Below the pieces are notes generated by a model. It had not been told where the DNA came from, made no database searches, and saw only the letters and a program-made list of their open reading frames with translations. Of a stretch of 64,000 nt of DNA, positions 1-9,992 are shown piece after piece (position 1 is the stretch's first letter; each line of letters opens with the position of its first letter). Origin of the DNA: Rhodocyclaceae bacterium (lineage in GTDB: Bacteria > Pseudomonadota > Gammaproteobacteria > Burkholderiales > Rhodocyclaceae); contig JAKLLG010000009.1 in assembly GCA_023150275.1 (NCBI GenBank), positions 83,010 to 147,009 of the forward strand. Reading direction: 5' to 3'. The position numbers and the translations under genes were made by a program.

Positions 1-725
1 GCCTGCGCGGTTTCGAGGCGGGCTGGATCGACTGGGGGCGGCTCGATTTCGAGGCGGCGCTACAGTATGTTTCGACGCACTTCCCCGGACAGCCGATCCA
101 CGTGGCGGCGCACAGCGTGGGCGGCTTCCTGGTCGGGCTGGCAGCATCGAGCCACCGCATTTCGCGGGTGTTCACGATGGGCGCGCAGTACGCCTACTGG
201 CGCGATTATGTCGGCCACAAGCGCGGGCGCATGTTCCTGCGCTGGCACGTGTTCATGCCGGCGCTGACTGCGCTGTTCGGCTATTTCCCCGGCAGCCGGC
301 TGGGCTGGCTGGAAGATACGCCGCGCGGCGTGGTGCGCGACTGGACAGCGCGGCACCCACGCTTCGAGGAGAACTGGGCGCGCCTGTTGCCAGCAGCGGA
401 GCGCCGCACGCTGCTCGAGCGCTTTGCGGCGATGCACGGCGATACGCTGGCAGTAAGCCTTTCCGATGACGAGTTCGGCACACCGTCGGCGATCCGCCGC
501 CTGCTCGGCTATTTTCGCCATAGCCGGCGCACGCACCTGCATCTGCGGCCGGAGGCCGCCGGTGAACAGCAGGTCGGGCATTTCGCCTTCTTCCATAGCC
601 GCTTCGAACATAGCCTGTGGCAGATCCCGCTCGCCTGGCTGCGCCATGGACGGCTGCCGGCGCAGCCGTTCGGCGAAATGGCACTCCTGCGGCCGGAGAT
701 CTCCGCCGTCGAAACCAACCAGTAG
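1..725 (+). CDS. alpha/beta hydrolase, 5' end cut by window edge
   Basis: The frame is open from the first bases, so the start lies outside the window. The visible 240 or so residues begin with LRGFEAGWIDW, then a nucleophile elbow AAHSVGGF (serine in HSVGG), and end NQ-stop. The protein is a clear paralogue of the hydrolase at 3578-4444: both share LRGFEA, HS(V/L)GG, a GYFPG(S/R)RL stretch, LPRGV or TPRGV, SLS(F)(T)DDEF, and a C-terminal GHF(A/G)FF with the likely catalytic histidine. It resembles the predicted hydrolases grouped as COG4757. Substrate is unknown. The position beside a dienoyl-CoA reductase gene suggests lipid or thioester substrates, but that is inference. Its stop is 107 bases before fadH. 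Confidence 0.85.
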   Translation, partial: LRGFEAGWIDWGRLDFEAALQYVSTHFPGQPIHVAAHSVGGFLVGLAASSHRISRVFTMGAQYAYWRDYVGHKRGRMFLRWHVFMPALTALFGYFPGSRLGWLEDTPRGVVRDWTARHPRFEENWARLLPAAERRTLLERFAAMHGDTLAVSLSDDEFGTPSAIRRLLGYFRHSRRTHLHLRPEAAGEQQVGHFAFFHSRFEHSLWQIPLAWLRHGRLPAQPFGEMALLRPEISAVETNQ

Positions 726-747
726 TCAGTCACGCAGCGCTATCCGG

Positions 748-800
748 GCGCTTGCTTTTCCCCCGCCTTTCCGGAACAATAACCAAGCGCTTGCTTGCTT
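748..800. promoter_or_regulatory. candidate TetR-type operator and promoter region before fadH
   Basis: The 107-base gap before fadH holds a perfect 10-bp palindrome CAAGCGCTTG at 784-793. The 10-mer GCGCTTGCTT occurs twice, at 748-757 and 787-796. A weak sigma70-like pair TTGCTT (752-757) and AACAAT (775-780) with 17 bp between would place the palindrome at the transcription start, a repressing position. The divergence-free order fadH then tetR suggests the TetR protein encoded at 2964 binds here. Both the promoter and the link to that protein are inference. Confidence 0.35.
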
Positions 801-805
801 AATAA

Positions 806-2872
<2,067 letters not shown>

Positions 2873-2899
2873 GAATGCCCGAACACTTCGCGCTTCCCC

Positions 2900-2942
2900 G
2901 TCACTCCGGCACCTCGACCGGCTCGGGACAGGCCGGGGTGAC
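2900..2942. repeat. imperfect inverted repeat between fadH and tetR
   Basis: GTCACTCCGGC (2900-2910) pairs with GCCGGGGTGAC (2932-2942), 10 of 11 positions, around a 21-base GC-rich loop. There is no T-run after either arm, so it is not a classic intrinsic terminator. It looks like a dispersed REP-type palindrome or an intercistronic mRNA structure. It ends 21 bases before the TetR start codon. Only one copy was noticed in the window. Confidence 0.5.
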
Positions 2943-2963
2943 AAACCAAACAGAGGCCGATTG

Positions 2964-3581
2964 ATGCCACGCCGAAAGACCGACACCGGACTCGAACCCA
3001 ACCGCCGTGCCGAGCTGCTGCGGGCGGCGGCGAAGCTGTTCGTCGAGAAGGGCTTTGACGCAACCACCACGCGCGACATCGCCGAGGCCGTGGGCATGCG
3101 CTCGGGCAGTCCGTTCTACCACTTCCGCAGCAAGCAGGAGTTATTGAAGGCAGCGATGATCGAAGGGCTCGATGCCGGCAACGCGCAGTTGCTCGCCGCC
3201 ATCGACGGCATCTCAGACCCCGAGCAACGCCTGCGCGTGCTGGTGCGCACCCACCTCGGCACCCTGCTTGAAGGCGACTGCCGCTCGCCGCTGCTGGTCA
3301 GCGAGACGCGCGCGCTGGACGACAAGGCGCGCACCGAAATCGCCGCCGCCTTCGACCGCTATCAGGTGCCCTGGCAGGAAACGCTCGATGCGCTGCAGAA
3401 GGCCGGCAAGCTGGCCTCCGCCGCGCCGCCGGTGCGCCTGCTGCTCTTCGGCATGCTCAACTGGAGCAGCCACTGGTACCGCGCCGCAGGCGAGCTGTCG
3501 GTCGATGCCCTGGCCGACGCGGCGGTCGCAATGCTGCTGAACGCCTCCCCCGCCGCCCCCGCCAAAGGATCCCGAGAGTGA
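2964..3581 (+). CDS. TetR/AcrR family transcriptional regulator
   Basis: The 205-residue protein has an N-terminal TetR helix-turn-helix at about residues 14-60. Its core reads FVEKGFDATTTRDIAEAVG followed by SGSPFYHFRSKQELL, the family signature. The C-terminal helical ligand domain is unassigned. The ATG at 2964 is preferred to upstream in-frame starts because it has AGAGG 8 bases upstream and puts the helix-turn-helix at the usual distance from the N-terminus. The gene lies between fadH and a hydrolase gene that starts inside its stop codon, so the three are probably co-transcribed. A fatty acid or acyl-CoA effector is inferred from context only. Confidence 0.88.
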   Translation: MPRRKTDTGLEPNRRAELLRAAAKLFVEKGFDATTTRDIAEAVGMRSGSPFYHFRSKQELLKAAMIEGLDAGNAQLLAAIDGISDPEQRLRVLVRTHLGTLLEGDCRSPLLVSETRALDDKARTEIAAAFDRYQVPWQETLDALQKAGKLASAAPPVRLLLFGMLNWSSHWYRAAGELSVDALADAAVAMLLNASPAAPAKGSRE

Positions 3582-4444
3582 GCAAGCACCCAAAACCGGA
3601 AACCATCCACGCCGCCGACGGCCACGCACTGGCAGCGCGTTTCTATTCGCCCGGCGAGTCTTACCCCACGGCCCGCGGCGCGGTGCTGATCGTGCCGGCG
3701 ATGGGCGTCAGCCAGGAGTACTACGCCGACTTCGCCAACTGGCTGGCCCTGCACGGCTATGCAGCGATCACCTTCGACTATCGCGGCATGGGCCATTCGC
3801 GCCGTGGCAGCCTGCGCGGCTTCGAGGCCGACATCTTCGACTGGGCGAAGCTTGACTGCGCGGCCGCCGCCGATGCATTGACGCAGCGCTTCCCCGACGT
3901 GCCGTTGTACTGGGTCGGCCACAGCCTCGGCGGCCAGATCCTCGCCTTCTTCCCGCAACATGCGCGGCTGGCGAAGGCGATCACGGTCGGCTCCGGCAGC
4001 GGCTACTGGCTGCAGAACACCTGGTCGCTGCGCATCTACGTGTGGTGGCTGTGGTACTTCGTGGTGCCGGTGGTGCTGCCGCTGTTCGGCTACTTCCCCG
4101 GGCGCAGGCTGAAGAAGGTCGGCGACCTGCCGCGCGGCGTGATGGCGCAGTGGCAGCGCTGGTGCCGGCATCCCCAGTATTCGGTGGGTGTCGAGGGCGA
4201 ACCCGTGCGCGAGCAGTACGCGGCGGTGACGACGCCGATCGTCTCGCTCTCCTTCACCGACGACGAATTCATGTCGGCACAGAACACCGAGTCGCTGCAC
4301 GGCTTCTACACAAATGCGCGGCGGACGATGAAGCGCATCGCGCCGAACGATGTCGGCGCGAAGGGGATCGGACATTTCGGTTTCTTTCGGCACCGCTTCG
4401 CCGAAAGCCTGTGGGCAAAGCACCTGTTGCCGGAGCTGAACTGA
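3578..4444 (+). CDS. alpha/beta hydrolase (COG4757-like)
   Basis: The 288-residue predicted cytosolic hydrolase has the alpha/beta-fold order: an HAADGHALAARFYSP entry strand, an oxyanion region VLIVPAMGVSQEYY, a nucleophile elbow GHSLGG, an acid-region SFTDDEF, and the C-terminal histidine in KGIGHFGFF. A hydrophobic patch YVWWLWYFVVPVVLPLFGYFPG could be a lid or membrane-contact segment. The GTG start at 3578 overlaps the tetR stop as GTGA, indicating translational coupling. It is paralogous to the truncated gene at the left edge, so the two flank fadH-tetR. The substrate is unknown; esters or thioesters from fatty-acid metabolism are plausible. Confidence 0.87.
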   Translation: MSKHPKPETIHAADGHALAARFYSPGESYPTARGAVLIVPAMGVSQEYYADFANWLALHGYAAITFDYRGMGHSRRGSLRGFEADIFDWAKLDCAAAADALTQRFPDVPLYWVGHSLGGQILAFFPQHARLAKAITVGSGSGYWLQNTWSLRIYVWWLWYFVVPVVLPLFGYFPGRRLKKVGDLPRGVMAQWQRWCRHPQYSVGVEGEPVREQYAAVTTPIVSLSFTDDEFMSAQNTESLHGFYTNARRTMKRIAPNDVGAKGIGHFGFFRHRFAESLWAKHLLPELN

Positions 4445-4478
4445 ATCTGCGCGCAGACACCAGCGGCAACAGGCTATC

Positions 4479-4856
4479 TCACTTGCATTTCCCGGATTCG
4501 GTTGGCTTGCCGCTGCGCGCATCGTGCACGCAATCGGCCATCGAGCCGGGCGAAGCCGGTGTCGCCGGCAAGCCGCTGGCGCCGCTAAGCGGCGGAAGGG
4601 CAGGCAGCGTCGTTGCTGATGACGTCGTCGGTACGGTAGAAGACGTCGAGGGCATGGGCGTTGCAGGCGTCGTGCTGGGCATGGACGTCGGAGCGCTGCC
4701 CGTACTTGCGCCAGCCCCTCCGCCGGGCGAGGCCGGTGCAGCACCTGCAGAGACACTCGCTGGCGCGCCACCGCCGTGCGACCCGCTCTTGCCTTGGGCG
4801 AATACGGTTCCGCACACGGCGACTGAGGCAAACAATGCGATCAGGATTCGAGACAT
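4479..4856 (-). CDS. small secreted low-complexity protein
   Basis: The 125-residue product starts MSRILIALFASVAVCGTVFAQ, a clear Sec signal peptide with a cleavage site after FAQ or VFA. Most of the rest is Ser/Thr/Pro/Ala/Gly-rich low-complexity sequence. The C-terminal tail has two cysteines (MADCVHDARSGKPTESGKC) that could form a disulfide. The start at 4856 was chosen because AGGAG lies 7 bases upstream on the minus strand; an in-frame upstream start would place extra residues before the signal peptide. No family was recognised. It sits convergent to the hydrolase gene and downstream of the CigR-like gene. Confidence 0.6.
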   Translation of the reverse strand: MSRILIALFASVAVCGTVFAQGKSGSHGGGAPASVSAGAAPASPGGGAGASTGSAPTSMPSTTPATPMPSTSSTVPTTSSATTLPALPPLSGASGLPATPASPGSMADCVHDARSGKPTESGKCK

Positions 4857-4921
4857 TTCGGATACTCCTACAATCAACCTCTTTCAAGATAGCAAAGGCA
4901 TCGGACTTCTGCCGAACGCCC

Positions 4922-5359
4922 TTAGCGGAATACGTCCTTCAACACATCGGCAATGATCGCAGTGCCGATCTGCACCAGAATCAGGTCGGTGCCGGCCATT
5001 TGCCATTCGTAACCCGGATGGCGCGGCAAGCGGCCGAGCAGTGCCGAGGGCGGCGCTTTCTTTGCAATACCCGGCGGCAGCGGTTTTCCACGGGCGAGGT
5101 TCTTCTGGATACCCGGCGGCAGCGGCTTGTAACCCCCCATTTTGATGCCGCTTTCGACTGCATACTGGTGCGCAATGGCTGCCGTGACGCCAGCGGTAAC
5201 CATTGCCGTTACCGAGCCGGCGCCGCCATCGGCGGCCTCGTGCTTCTCGTGCTTTTCAGATTTGTGCTGCCGCCCCTTGCCCTTTCCTTCCGGCGGATCC
5301 GCCAGGGCCGGTGCTGCGCAGAGGCTGAGAATGATCGCTGCAATAAGGGTTCGTTTCAT
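4922..5359 (-). CDS. CigR/RcnB-like secreted protein
   Basis: The 145-residue protein opens with a Sec signal peptide (MKRTLIAAIILSLCAAPALA), followed by a basic KGKGRQHKSEKHEKH segment. The C-terminal half carries the tandem motif KPLPPGI twice (in GYKPLPPGIQKNLARG and GKPLPPGIAKK). It ends GYEWQMAGTDLILVQIGTAIIADVLKDVF, the typical end of the family called CigR-type anti-virulence regulator or RcnB-like. The role in environmental betaproteobacteria is unknown, probably periplasmic. A strong AGGAGAC lies 5 bases before the ATG. It lies just downstream of the sulfurtransferase gene on the opposite side of a 24-base gap. Confidence 0.75.
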   Translation of the reverse strand: MKRTLIAAIILSLCAAPALADPPEGKGKGRQHKSEKHEKHEAADGGAGSVTAMVTAGVTAAIAHQYAVESGIKMGGYKPLPPGIQKNLARGKPLPPGIAKKAPPSALLGRLPRHPGYEWQMAGTDLILVQIGTAIIADVLKDVFR

Positions 5360-5383
5360 GATGTCTCCTTTGCTACCGTGATT

Positions 5384-6226
5384 TCAGCATGTCACCGGCC
5401 GCGACGGGTCACTGCACCACTCGCTCCACGAACCGGGATACAGGCGCGCGCCGTGAAGACCGGCAATCTCCATCGCCAGCAGATCAAGGCAGGCCGAAAC
5501 GCCGGAGCCGCATTGCGCCACGACCTGCGACGGCGCGACACCGGCCATCAGGGCCAGGTACTCGGCGCGCAGCACCGCCGCCGGCTTGAAGCGCCCGTCG
5601 GGTTCGAGGTTGTCCTTGAAGAAGCGGTTGCGTGCCCCGGGAATGTGACCGCCCACCGGGTCGATGGTTTCGTTCTCGCCACGGAAGCGATCGGGGCCGC
5701 GCGCGTCGATCAGACAGAGTTCGGGCGACGCCAGCCGTGCGAGCAGGTAGTCGGCATCGACCATCATCCGCCAGTCGGGGGCACCGCGAAAAACGCTTGG
5801 TGGTCGCGGGCACTGGTCGGCCGTCGTCGGCCGCCCCTCGCTCTGCCAGAGCGGAAATCCGCCGTCGAGAAAAGCGACGCGCGTGTGTCCGAGCCAGCGC
5901 AGCAGCCACCATAAACGCGCTGCAATCATGCCTTGCGCGTCGTCATAGACCACGACCTGCGTGTCGTTACTAATACCGACCTCGCCCAGACGGGACATCA
6001 AGCGCACCGGTTCAGGCAGCGGATGACGCCCGTTCCTGCCCGTCATTGCGCCGGACAGGTCGCGATCGAGATGCAGGAAGATGGCTCCCGGGATGTGCGA
6101 GGCCGCGTAGACGCACTCGCCGTATGTCGTGTCGGCCAACTGGTGGCGCAGATCGACGACACACCAGCCGGGGTCGTCGAGGTGACGTGACAGGGTTGCG
6201 CCGTCGACCAGCGTCGTATGATCCAT
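5384..6226 (-). CDS. rhodanese-type sulfurtransferase (SseA family)
   Basis: The 280-residue protein has two tandem rhodanese domains (about 5-125 and 150-275). The N-terminal domain is the inactive type. The C-terminal one has the active-site loop QCGSGVSAC, with the catalytic cysteine that carries the persulfide. CGSGVS resembles the 3-mercaptopyruvate sulfurtransferase loop CG(S/A)GVT more than the thiosulfate sulfurtransferase loop CRKGVT, so mercaptopyruvate is the more likely donor. It is probably cytosolic, since no signal peptide is visible. The gene ends 24 bases from cigR-like and starts 3 bases from the stop of the STAS-like gene, so it is likely co-transcribed with that gene. Confidence 0.88.
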   Translation of the reverse strand: MDHTTLVDGATLSRHLDDPGWCVVDLRHQLADTTYGECVYAASHIPGAIFLHLDRDLSGAMTGRNGRHPLPEPVRLMSRLGEVGISNDTQVVVYDDAQGMIAARLWWLLRWLGHTRVAFLDGGFPLWQSEGRPTTADQCPRPPSVFRGAPDWRMMVDADYLLARLASPELCLIDARGPDRFRGENETIDPVGGHIPGARNRFFKDNLEPDGRFKPAAVLRAEYLALMAGVAPSQVVAQCGSGVSACLDLLAMEIAGLHGARLYPGSWSEWCSDPSRPVTC

Positions 6227-6229
6227 CGC

Positions 6230-6574
6230 CTAGTCGGCGAGCCAGGCGGCGGCTTCGTCAGCGTCGGTGAAGATGCGCATCTCGGCGTCGACGAAAATCT
6301 GCGACAACCAAGCCGTCCACGTCACCCACTGGCTGTCGGTAACGACGGCAATGCGGTTGAAATTGTGCGCATGCGAGCGCGAGAACTTCAGCTCTTCCCA
6401 GGCCACGTCGAGCGTGAAATCGCCCATCTGGCGGAGATCGAAGAAAAGGTCGACCGGCCCTTCGAACTTCACCTTGTAATTGACCAGTTCCTCGAACTCC
6501 TTGTAGTCGGCGAGCGAGAACTCTCCATAAACGGTGACGCTGACGCGTTTAGGCTTGTGATCGGTAACGATCAT
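6230..6574 (-). CDS. STAS/SpoIIAA-like small protein
   Basis: The 114-residue product MIVTDHKPKRVSVTVYGEFSLADYKEFEELVNYK has the alternating strand-helix pattern of SpoIIAA-like (STAS) domains. It contains VDLFFDLRQMGDFTLDVAWEELKFSRSH, where these proteins have their central strand and helix. The ATG at 6574 is preferred over a longer frame because homology-like sequence begins there and GGAG lies about 9 bases upstream. No obvious partner kinase is nearby. Members of this family without a conserved serine are thought to bind lipids or other proteins; function here is unknown. Confidence 0.72.
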   Translation of the reverse strand: MIVTDHKPKRVSVTVYGEFSLADYKEFEELVNYKVKFEGPVDLFFDLRQMGDFTLDVAWEELKFSRSHAHNFNRIAVVTDSQWVTWTAWLSQIFVDAEMRIFTDADEAAAWLAD

Positions 6575-6612
6575 GTTTGCGAACTCCGCTGTGGTTGTGA
6601 TCTGCGTACAGT

Positions 6613-7467
6613 TTAATCCTGTTCCGCGGGATTGGCGCGCGAAACGCGTGAGGCGGCGATGCCGCTGATGACGATGAGCGCAATGCCGAACCACGCTCCC
6701 GGCGCCAGCACCTCCTCCCAGAGAAGCATGCCGAACAGGCTGGCGAAAACGATTGCGGTATAAGCAAGGCTGGCGGTCACAATGGGCTTGCCGTGCTTGT
6801 ACGCGCGCGTCATGCACAACTGTGCCAGCGTAGCGAATCCGGCAACGCCGAAGAGCAGCAACCCACCACGCAGATCAACCGGATGAAATTCGTAAAGGAG
6901 CATCCACGCCGCGCTGCAGATGGTTGCGAACAGCGAGAAGTAGAAGACGGTGCGCGCTTCCGGTTCGCCGCGTGCGCCAAGTTCTCGTACGTTGAAGTAG
7001 GCAAGGCCAGAGACAATGCCGGAACCGAGCGCGACCAGGCCACCAAGCAATTGCTCCGATTGCAAGGTCGGCCGCAGCAGCAGAATGACGCCGACGAAGC
7101 CGGTGAGCAGCGCGGCAATCATGCCGCGCGAGAGACGCATGCCGGAGAATGCCGCGAAGTAGATCGCCAGGAATATCGGCGAGGTGTAGTTGAGCGTCAC
7201 CGCGGTTGCCAGCGGCAGCATGGCGATGGCGTAGAAATACATGAGCAGCGATACGAAGCCACTGGCACCACGGAAGGCCTGAATGCGGGGTTGCGGTGTC
7301 GCAAAACCGATGCCGGAGAGGCGCATTACGCCGATCATCAGCAGCAGCGAAATGGCGCTGCGGTAGAAGACGATTTCCGGGGCTGAGTAACGCGTTGCCG
7401 CCAGCTTGACGCACACGCCCATGCAGGCGAACAGCAGACTGGCGGCGACCATCCAAAGGGATTGCAT
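6613..7467 (-). CDS. EamA/DMT-family transporter
   Basis: The 284-residue protein has about ten hydrophobic helices arranged as two EamA repeats, the drug/metabolite transporter fold of the inner membrane. The second half includes ALLTGFVGVILLLRP and the end has GAWFGIALIVISGIAASR, both usual in the RhaT/PecM branch. Substrate cannot be told from sequence; amino acids, nucleosides or small metabolites are typical of the family. It lies 38 bases upstream of the STAS-like gene on the same strand and 57 bases downstream of the Rieske oxygenase gene. Confidence 0.85.
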   Translation of the reverse strand: MQSLWMVAASLLFACMGVCVKLAATRYSAPEIVFYRSAISLLLMIGVMRLSGIGFATPQPRIQAFRGASGFVSLLMYFYAIAMLPLATAVTLNYTSPIFLAIYFAAFSGMRLSRGMIAALLTGFVGVILLLRPTLQSEQLLGGLVALGSGIVSGLAYFNVRELGARGEPEARTVFYFSLFATICSAAWMLLYEFHPVDLRGGLLLFGVAGFATLAQLCMTRAYKHGKPIVTASLAYTAIVFASLFGMLLWEEVLAPGAWFGIALIVISGIAASRVSRANPAEQD

Positions 7468-7524
7468 CGGATCTCCGGAAATTCGAACCGATCAGCGACC
7501 GGTTCGTCACGCCTTGGCAGGACG

Positions 7525-8631
7525 TCAGCGCAGGTGCTCGCCCATGACGCGGCGGTAGAACTCATGAAAATGCCGCATGCCATCTTCCATCGGCGACTGG
7601 TACGGCCCGACCTCGTTGCGTCCTTCCTTCATCAGCGCACGACGGCCGCGGTCCATGCGCTCGCCGATGTCGTCGTCCTCGATCGCCGTCTCCATGTAGG
7701 CCGCCTGTTCGGCCTCGACGAACTCGCGCTCGAACAGCGCGATATCCTCGGGGTAGTAGAACTCGACGACGTTGGTCGTCTTGTCGACATCGCGCGGAAT
7801 CAGCGTCGATACCACCAGCACGTGCGGGTACCACTCGACCATGATGTTCGGATAGTAGGTCAGCCACACCGCGCCCTGCTTCGGCTTGTCCTCACCGTAG
7901 TAGTCGCGCACCGCCTGCTGCCAGCGCTCGTAGGTCTTCGAGCCGGACTTCTGCAGCGTGGTGATGCCGACACGCTGAACCGAGTACCAGTCGCCGAACT
8001 GCCAGGTCAGGTCGTCGCAGGTGACGAAGTTGCCAAGACCGGGATGGAAGGGGGCGACGTGGTAGTCCTCGAGGTAGACCTCGATGAAGGTCTTCCAGTT
8101 GTAGTTGCACTCGTGGATCTCGACCTTGTCGAGCTTGTAGCCGGAGAAGTCGAAATCGCCGGCAATGGCCATGCCGCCGAGGTCGGCACTGGCCGAGCGC
8201 GGGCCGGCAAAGAGCAGGCCGTTCCAGCTTTCGAGCTTCTGCTTGTCGAGGTGCAGGCAGGGGTTCTGCGGGAAGTGCGGCGCGCCGATCAGCTCGCCCT
8301 GACGATCGTAGGTCCAGCGGTGGATCGGGCAGACCACCGTGCGGTCGATGGTGCCGCTGCCCTGCAGCATGATGGCCTGGCGGTGGCGGCAGACGTTCGA
8401 CATGCGCCACACGGCATCGTCGTTCCTGACCAGCATGCGCGCATGGTCCAGCCACTCCTGGGTGCGATAGTTGCCCAGTTCCGGCACCATCAACTCGTGA
8501 CCCGCATAGCCCGGCCCGGCATCGAAGATGAGCTTTTTCTCCAGTTCAAAGCACTTTTCGTCGAAATACCAGTTAACCGGCAATTGAGCGGCTGCCGGAG
8601 CCAGTTTTGCAGCCGATGCGATGTCGGACAT
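7525..8631 (-). CDS. Rieske non-heme iron oxygenase, large subunit
   Basis: The 368-residue protein has an N-terminal Rieske 2Fe-2S domain with ligands C81, H83, C101 and H104 (motifs CRH and CPIH). The catalytic domain has mononuclear iron ligands in EDYHVAPFH, with two histidines five residues apart. This is the layout of aromatic-ring-hydroxylating and choline-monooxygenase-type alpha subunits. No reductase or beta-subunit gene is adjacent, so it must borrow electron donors. The start at 8631 has GGGAGG upstream at good spacing, unlike a longer in-frame start. It is divergent from xseB-ispA-dxs. A substrate linked to isoprenoids or quinones is possible but not shown. Confidence 0.87.
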   Translation of the reverse strand: MSDIASAAKLAPAAAQLPVNWYFDEKCFELEKKLIFDAGPGYAGHELMVPELGNYRTQEWLDHARMLVRNDDAVWRMSNVCRHRQAIMLQGSGTIDRTVVCPIHRWTYDRQGELIGAPHFPQNPCLHLDKQKLESWNGLLFAGPRSASADLGGMAIAGDFDFSGYKLDKVEIHECNYNWKTFIEVYLEDYHVAPFHPGLGNFVTCDDLTWQFGDWYSVQRVGITTLQKSGSKTYERWQQAVRDYYGEDKPKQGAVWLTYYPNIMVEWYPHVLVVSTLIPRDVDKTTNVVEFYYPEDIALFEREFVEAEQAAYMETAIEDDDIGERMDRGRRALMKEGRNEVGPYQSPMEDGMRHFHEFYRRVMGEHLR

Positions 8632-8760
8632 TCCACGCCTCCCGAAGGCAAAGGGCTGAGACCAAATAAGGAGACCGCCAATCGGCCTGCCAGCGCTGCA
8701 ATACATGCAATCCAGCGGCCATTTGGCCCTTCCAAATGGTTATTGTACCGCCCCCCGAAT

Positions 8761-8790
8761 TTGACCAGAAGCCCCTATTTACGGTATTTT
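8761..8790 (+). promoter_or_regulatory. candidate promoter for xseB-ispA-dxs
   Basis: TTGACC at 8761-8766 and TATTTT at 8785-8790 are separated by 18 bp, in the gap between the divergent Rieske gene and xseB. Five of six bases match the -35 consensus and four of six the -10. It would give a leader of about 45 bases before the xseB ATG. Confidence 0.35.
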
Positions 8791-8841
8791 TCGAGGCTTT
8801 CCCCAAATTCCGCGGCTTGCTCCGTGCCAGACTTTCTTCCC

Positions 8842-9093
8842 ATGGCAAAATCGAACGTTCCCAAGGATGCAGACTCCAGCGAAGTTTCGTTCGAGACGGC
8901 CCTCGCCGAACTCGAGAAACTTGTCGCCACGATGGAAACCGGGCAATTGCCGCTTGAGGAATCGCTCGTCACCTACAAACGCGGTGTGGAACTGCTCCAG
9001 CACTGTCAGCGTCAATTAGCCGATGCCGAGGAACGGGTGCGCGTCCTCGATGCAGGCATTCTGAAAACCTTTGACAGCGGAGATGCGTCGTGA
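8842..9093 (+). CDS. xseB: exodeoxyribonuclease VII small subunit
   Basis: The 83-residue protein contains SFETALAELEKLVATMETGQLPLEESLVTYKRG, the diagnostic helical hairpin of XseB, followed by LLQHCQRQLADAEERV. It joins XseA to form exonuclease VII, which degrades single-stranded DNA in both directions. The ATG at 8842 fits the family length of about 80 residues; the open frame extends far upstream without a gene-like sequence. The ispA GTG start overlaps the stop codon, as in many beta- and gammaproteobacteria. The large subunit xseA is not in the window, which is normal. Confidence 0.93.
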   Translation: MAKSNVPKDADSSEVSFETALAELEKLVATMETGQLPLEESLVTYKRGVELLQHCQRQLADAEERVRVLDAGILKTFDSGDAS

Positions 9094-9980
9094 CCCTTGT
9101 CTTCGCCGACTGGATGGCCGATGTGCAGGCACGTGTCGAAACGGCACTGACACGTGCATTGCCGGCAGCCGAGTCGATTCCGGCACGTCTGCATCAGGCG
9201 ATGCGCTACAGCACGCTCGGTGGCGGCAAGCGCGTGCGCCCGCTGCTCGCGTTTGCCGCCGGCGAAATCACCGGTGCGACACCGGAAGCGCTCGACGCCG
9301 CCGCCTGTGCGGTCGAATGCATTCACGTCTATTCGCTGGTGCACGACGACCTTCCCTGCATGGACGACGACGTGCTCCGGCGCGGCCGACCGACGTGCCA
9401 CGTTGAATTCGACGAGCCGACCGCACTGCTCGTCGGCGACAGCCTGCAGACACTGGCCTTCGAAATCCTCGCGCGACAGAAAGGTATCGATGTGGCCCGG
9501 CAGGTTGAAATGATCCGCCTGATTGCGGTGGCATCAGGTTCCTGCGGCATGGCCGGCGGTCAGGCGATCGACCTCGAATCGGTGGGCAAGTCGCTTTCCC
9601 AGCCGGAACTCGAACTGATGCATGCGCTGAAGACCGGTGCGCTGATCCGCGCTGCGATCCTGCTCGGCGCGCTGTGCGGAAATGCGATGACCGATGTCGA
9701 GCGGGATGCGCTGGATCGCTTCGCCAAGCGCGCCGGCCTGCTTTTTCAGGTGGTTGATGATGTGCTTGACTGCACGGCAAGCACGGCGACGCTGGGCAAG
9801 ACCGCCGGCAAGGACGCAGCCGCCGAGAAACCGACCTATGTCAGCCTGCTCGGTCTGGAAGGTGCCCGCCGCTTCGCCGCCGAACTTGAAGCCGAGGCAC
9901 TTGATAGCCTGCGCATTTTTGGCAACCGCAGCCGCCGTCTCAACGAATTGGCCGATTTCATCGCCCACCGGAAGTTCTAG
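9090..9980 (+). CDS. ispA: (2E,6E)-farnesyl diphosphate synthase
   Basis: This enzyme condenses isopentenyl diphosphate with dimethylallyl and geranyl diphosphate to make farnesyl diphosphate for quinones and undecaprenyl carriers. The 296-residue sequence has LGGGKRVRPLL near residue 45, the first aspartate-rich motif in VHDDLPCMDDDVLRRGRPT, and the second in FQVVDDVLD. The spacing in the first motif fits short-chain (C15) synthases. GTG at 9090 overlaps the xseB stop (GTGA), so translation is probably coupled. dxs follows 12 bases downstream, placing the first enzyme of the methylerythritol pathway in the same operon. Confidence 0.94.
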   Translation: MTLVFADWMADVQARVETALTRALPAAESIPARLHQAMRYSTLGGGKRVRPLLAFAAGEITGATPEALDAAACAVECIHVYSLVHDDLPCMDDDVLRRGRPTCHVEFDEPTALLVGDSLQTLAFEILARQKGIDVARQVEMIRLIAVASGSCGMAGGQAIDLESVGKSLSQPELELMHALKTGALIRAAILLGALCGNAMTDVERDALDRFAKRAGLLFQVVDDVLDCTASTATLGKTAGKDAAAEKPTYVSLLGLEGARRFAAELEAEALDSLRIFGNRSRRLNELADFIAHRKF

Positions 9981-9992
9981 GACAGGAATCCC

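Noticed and set aside
7484..7506. Hairpin CGAACCG/CGGTTCG between the Rieske and EamA genes
   Set aside because: The stem is short with a 9-base loop and the minus-strand tail is only AATTTCC, so I do not call it a terminator.
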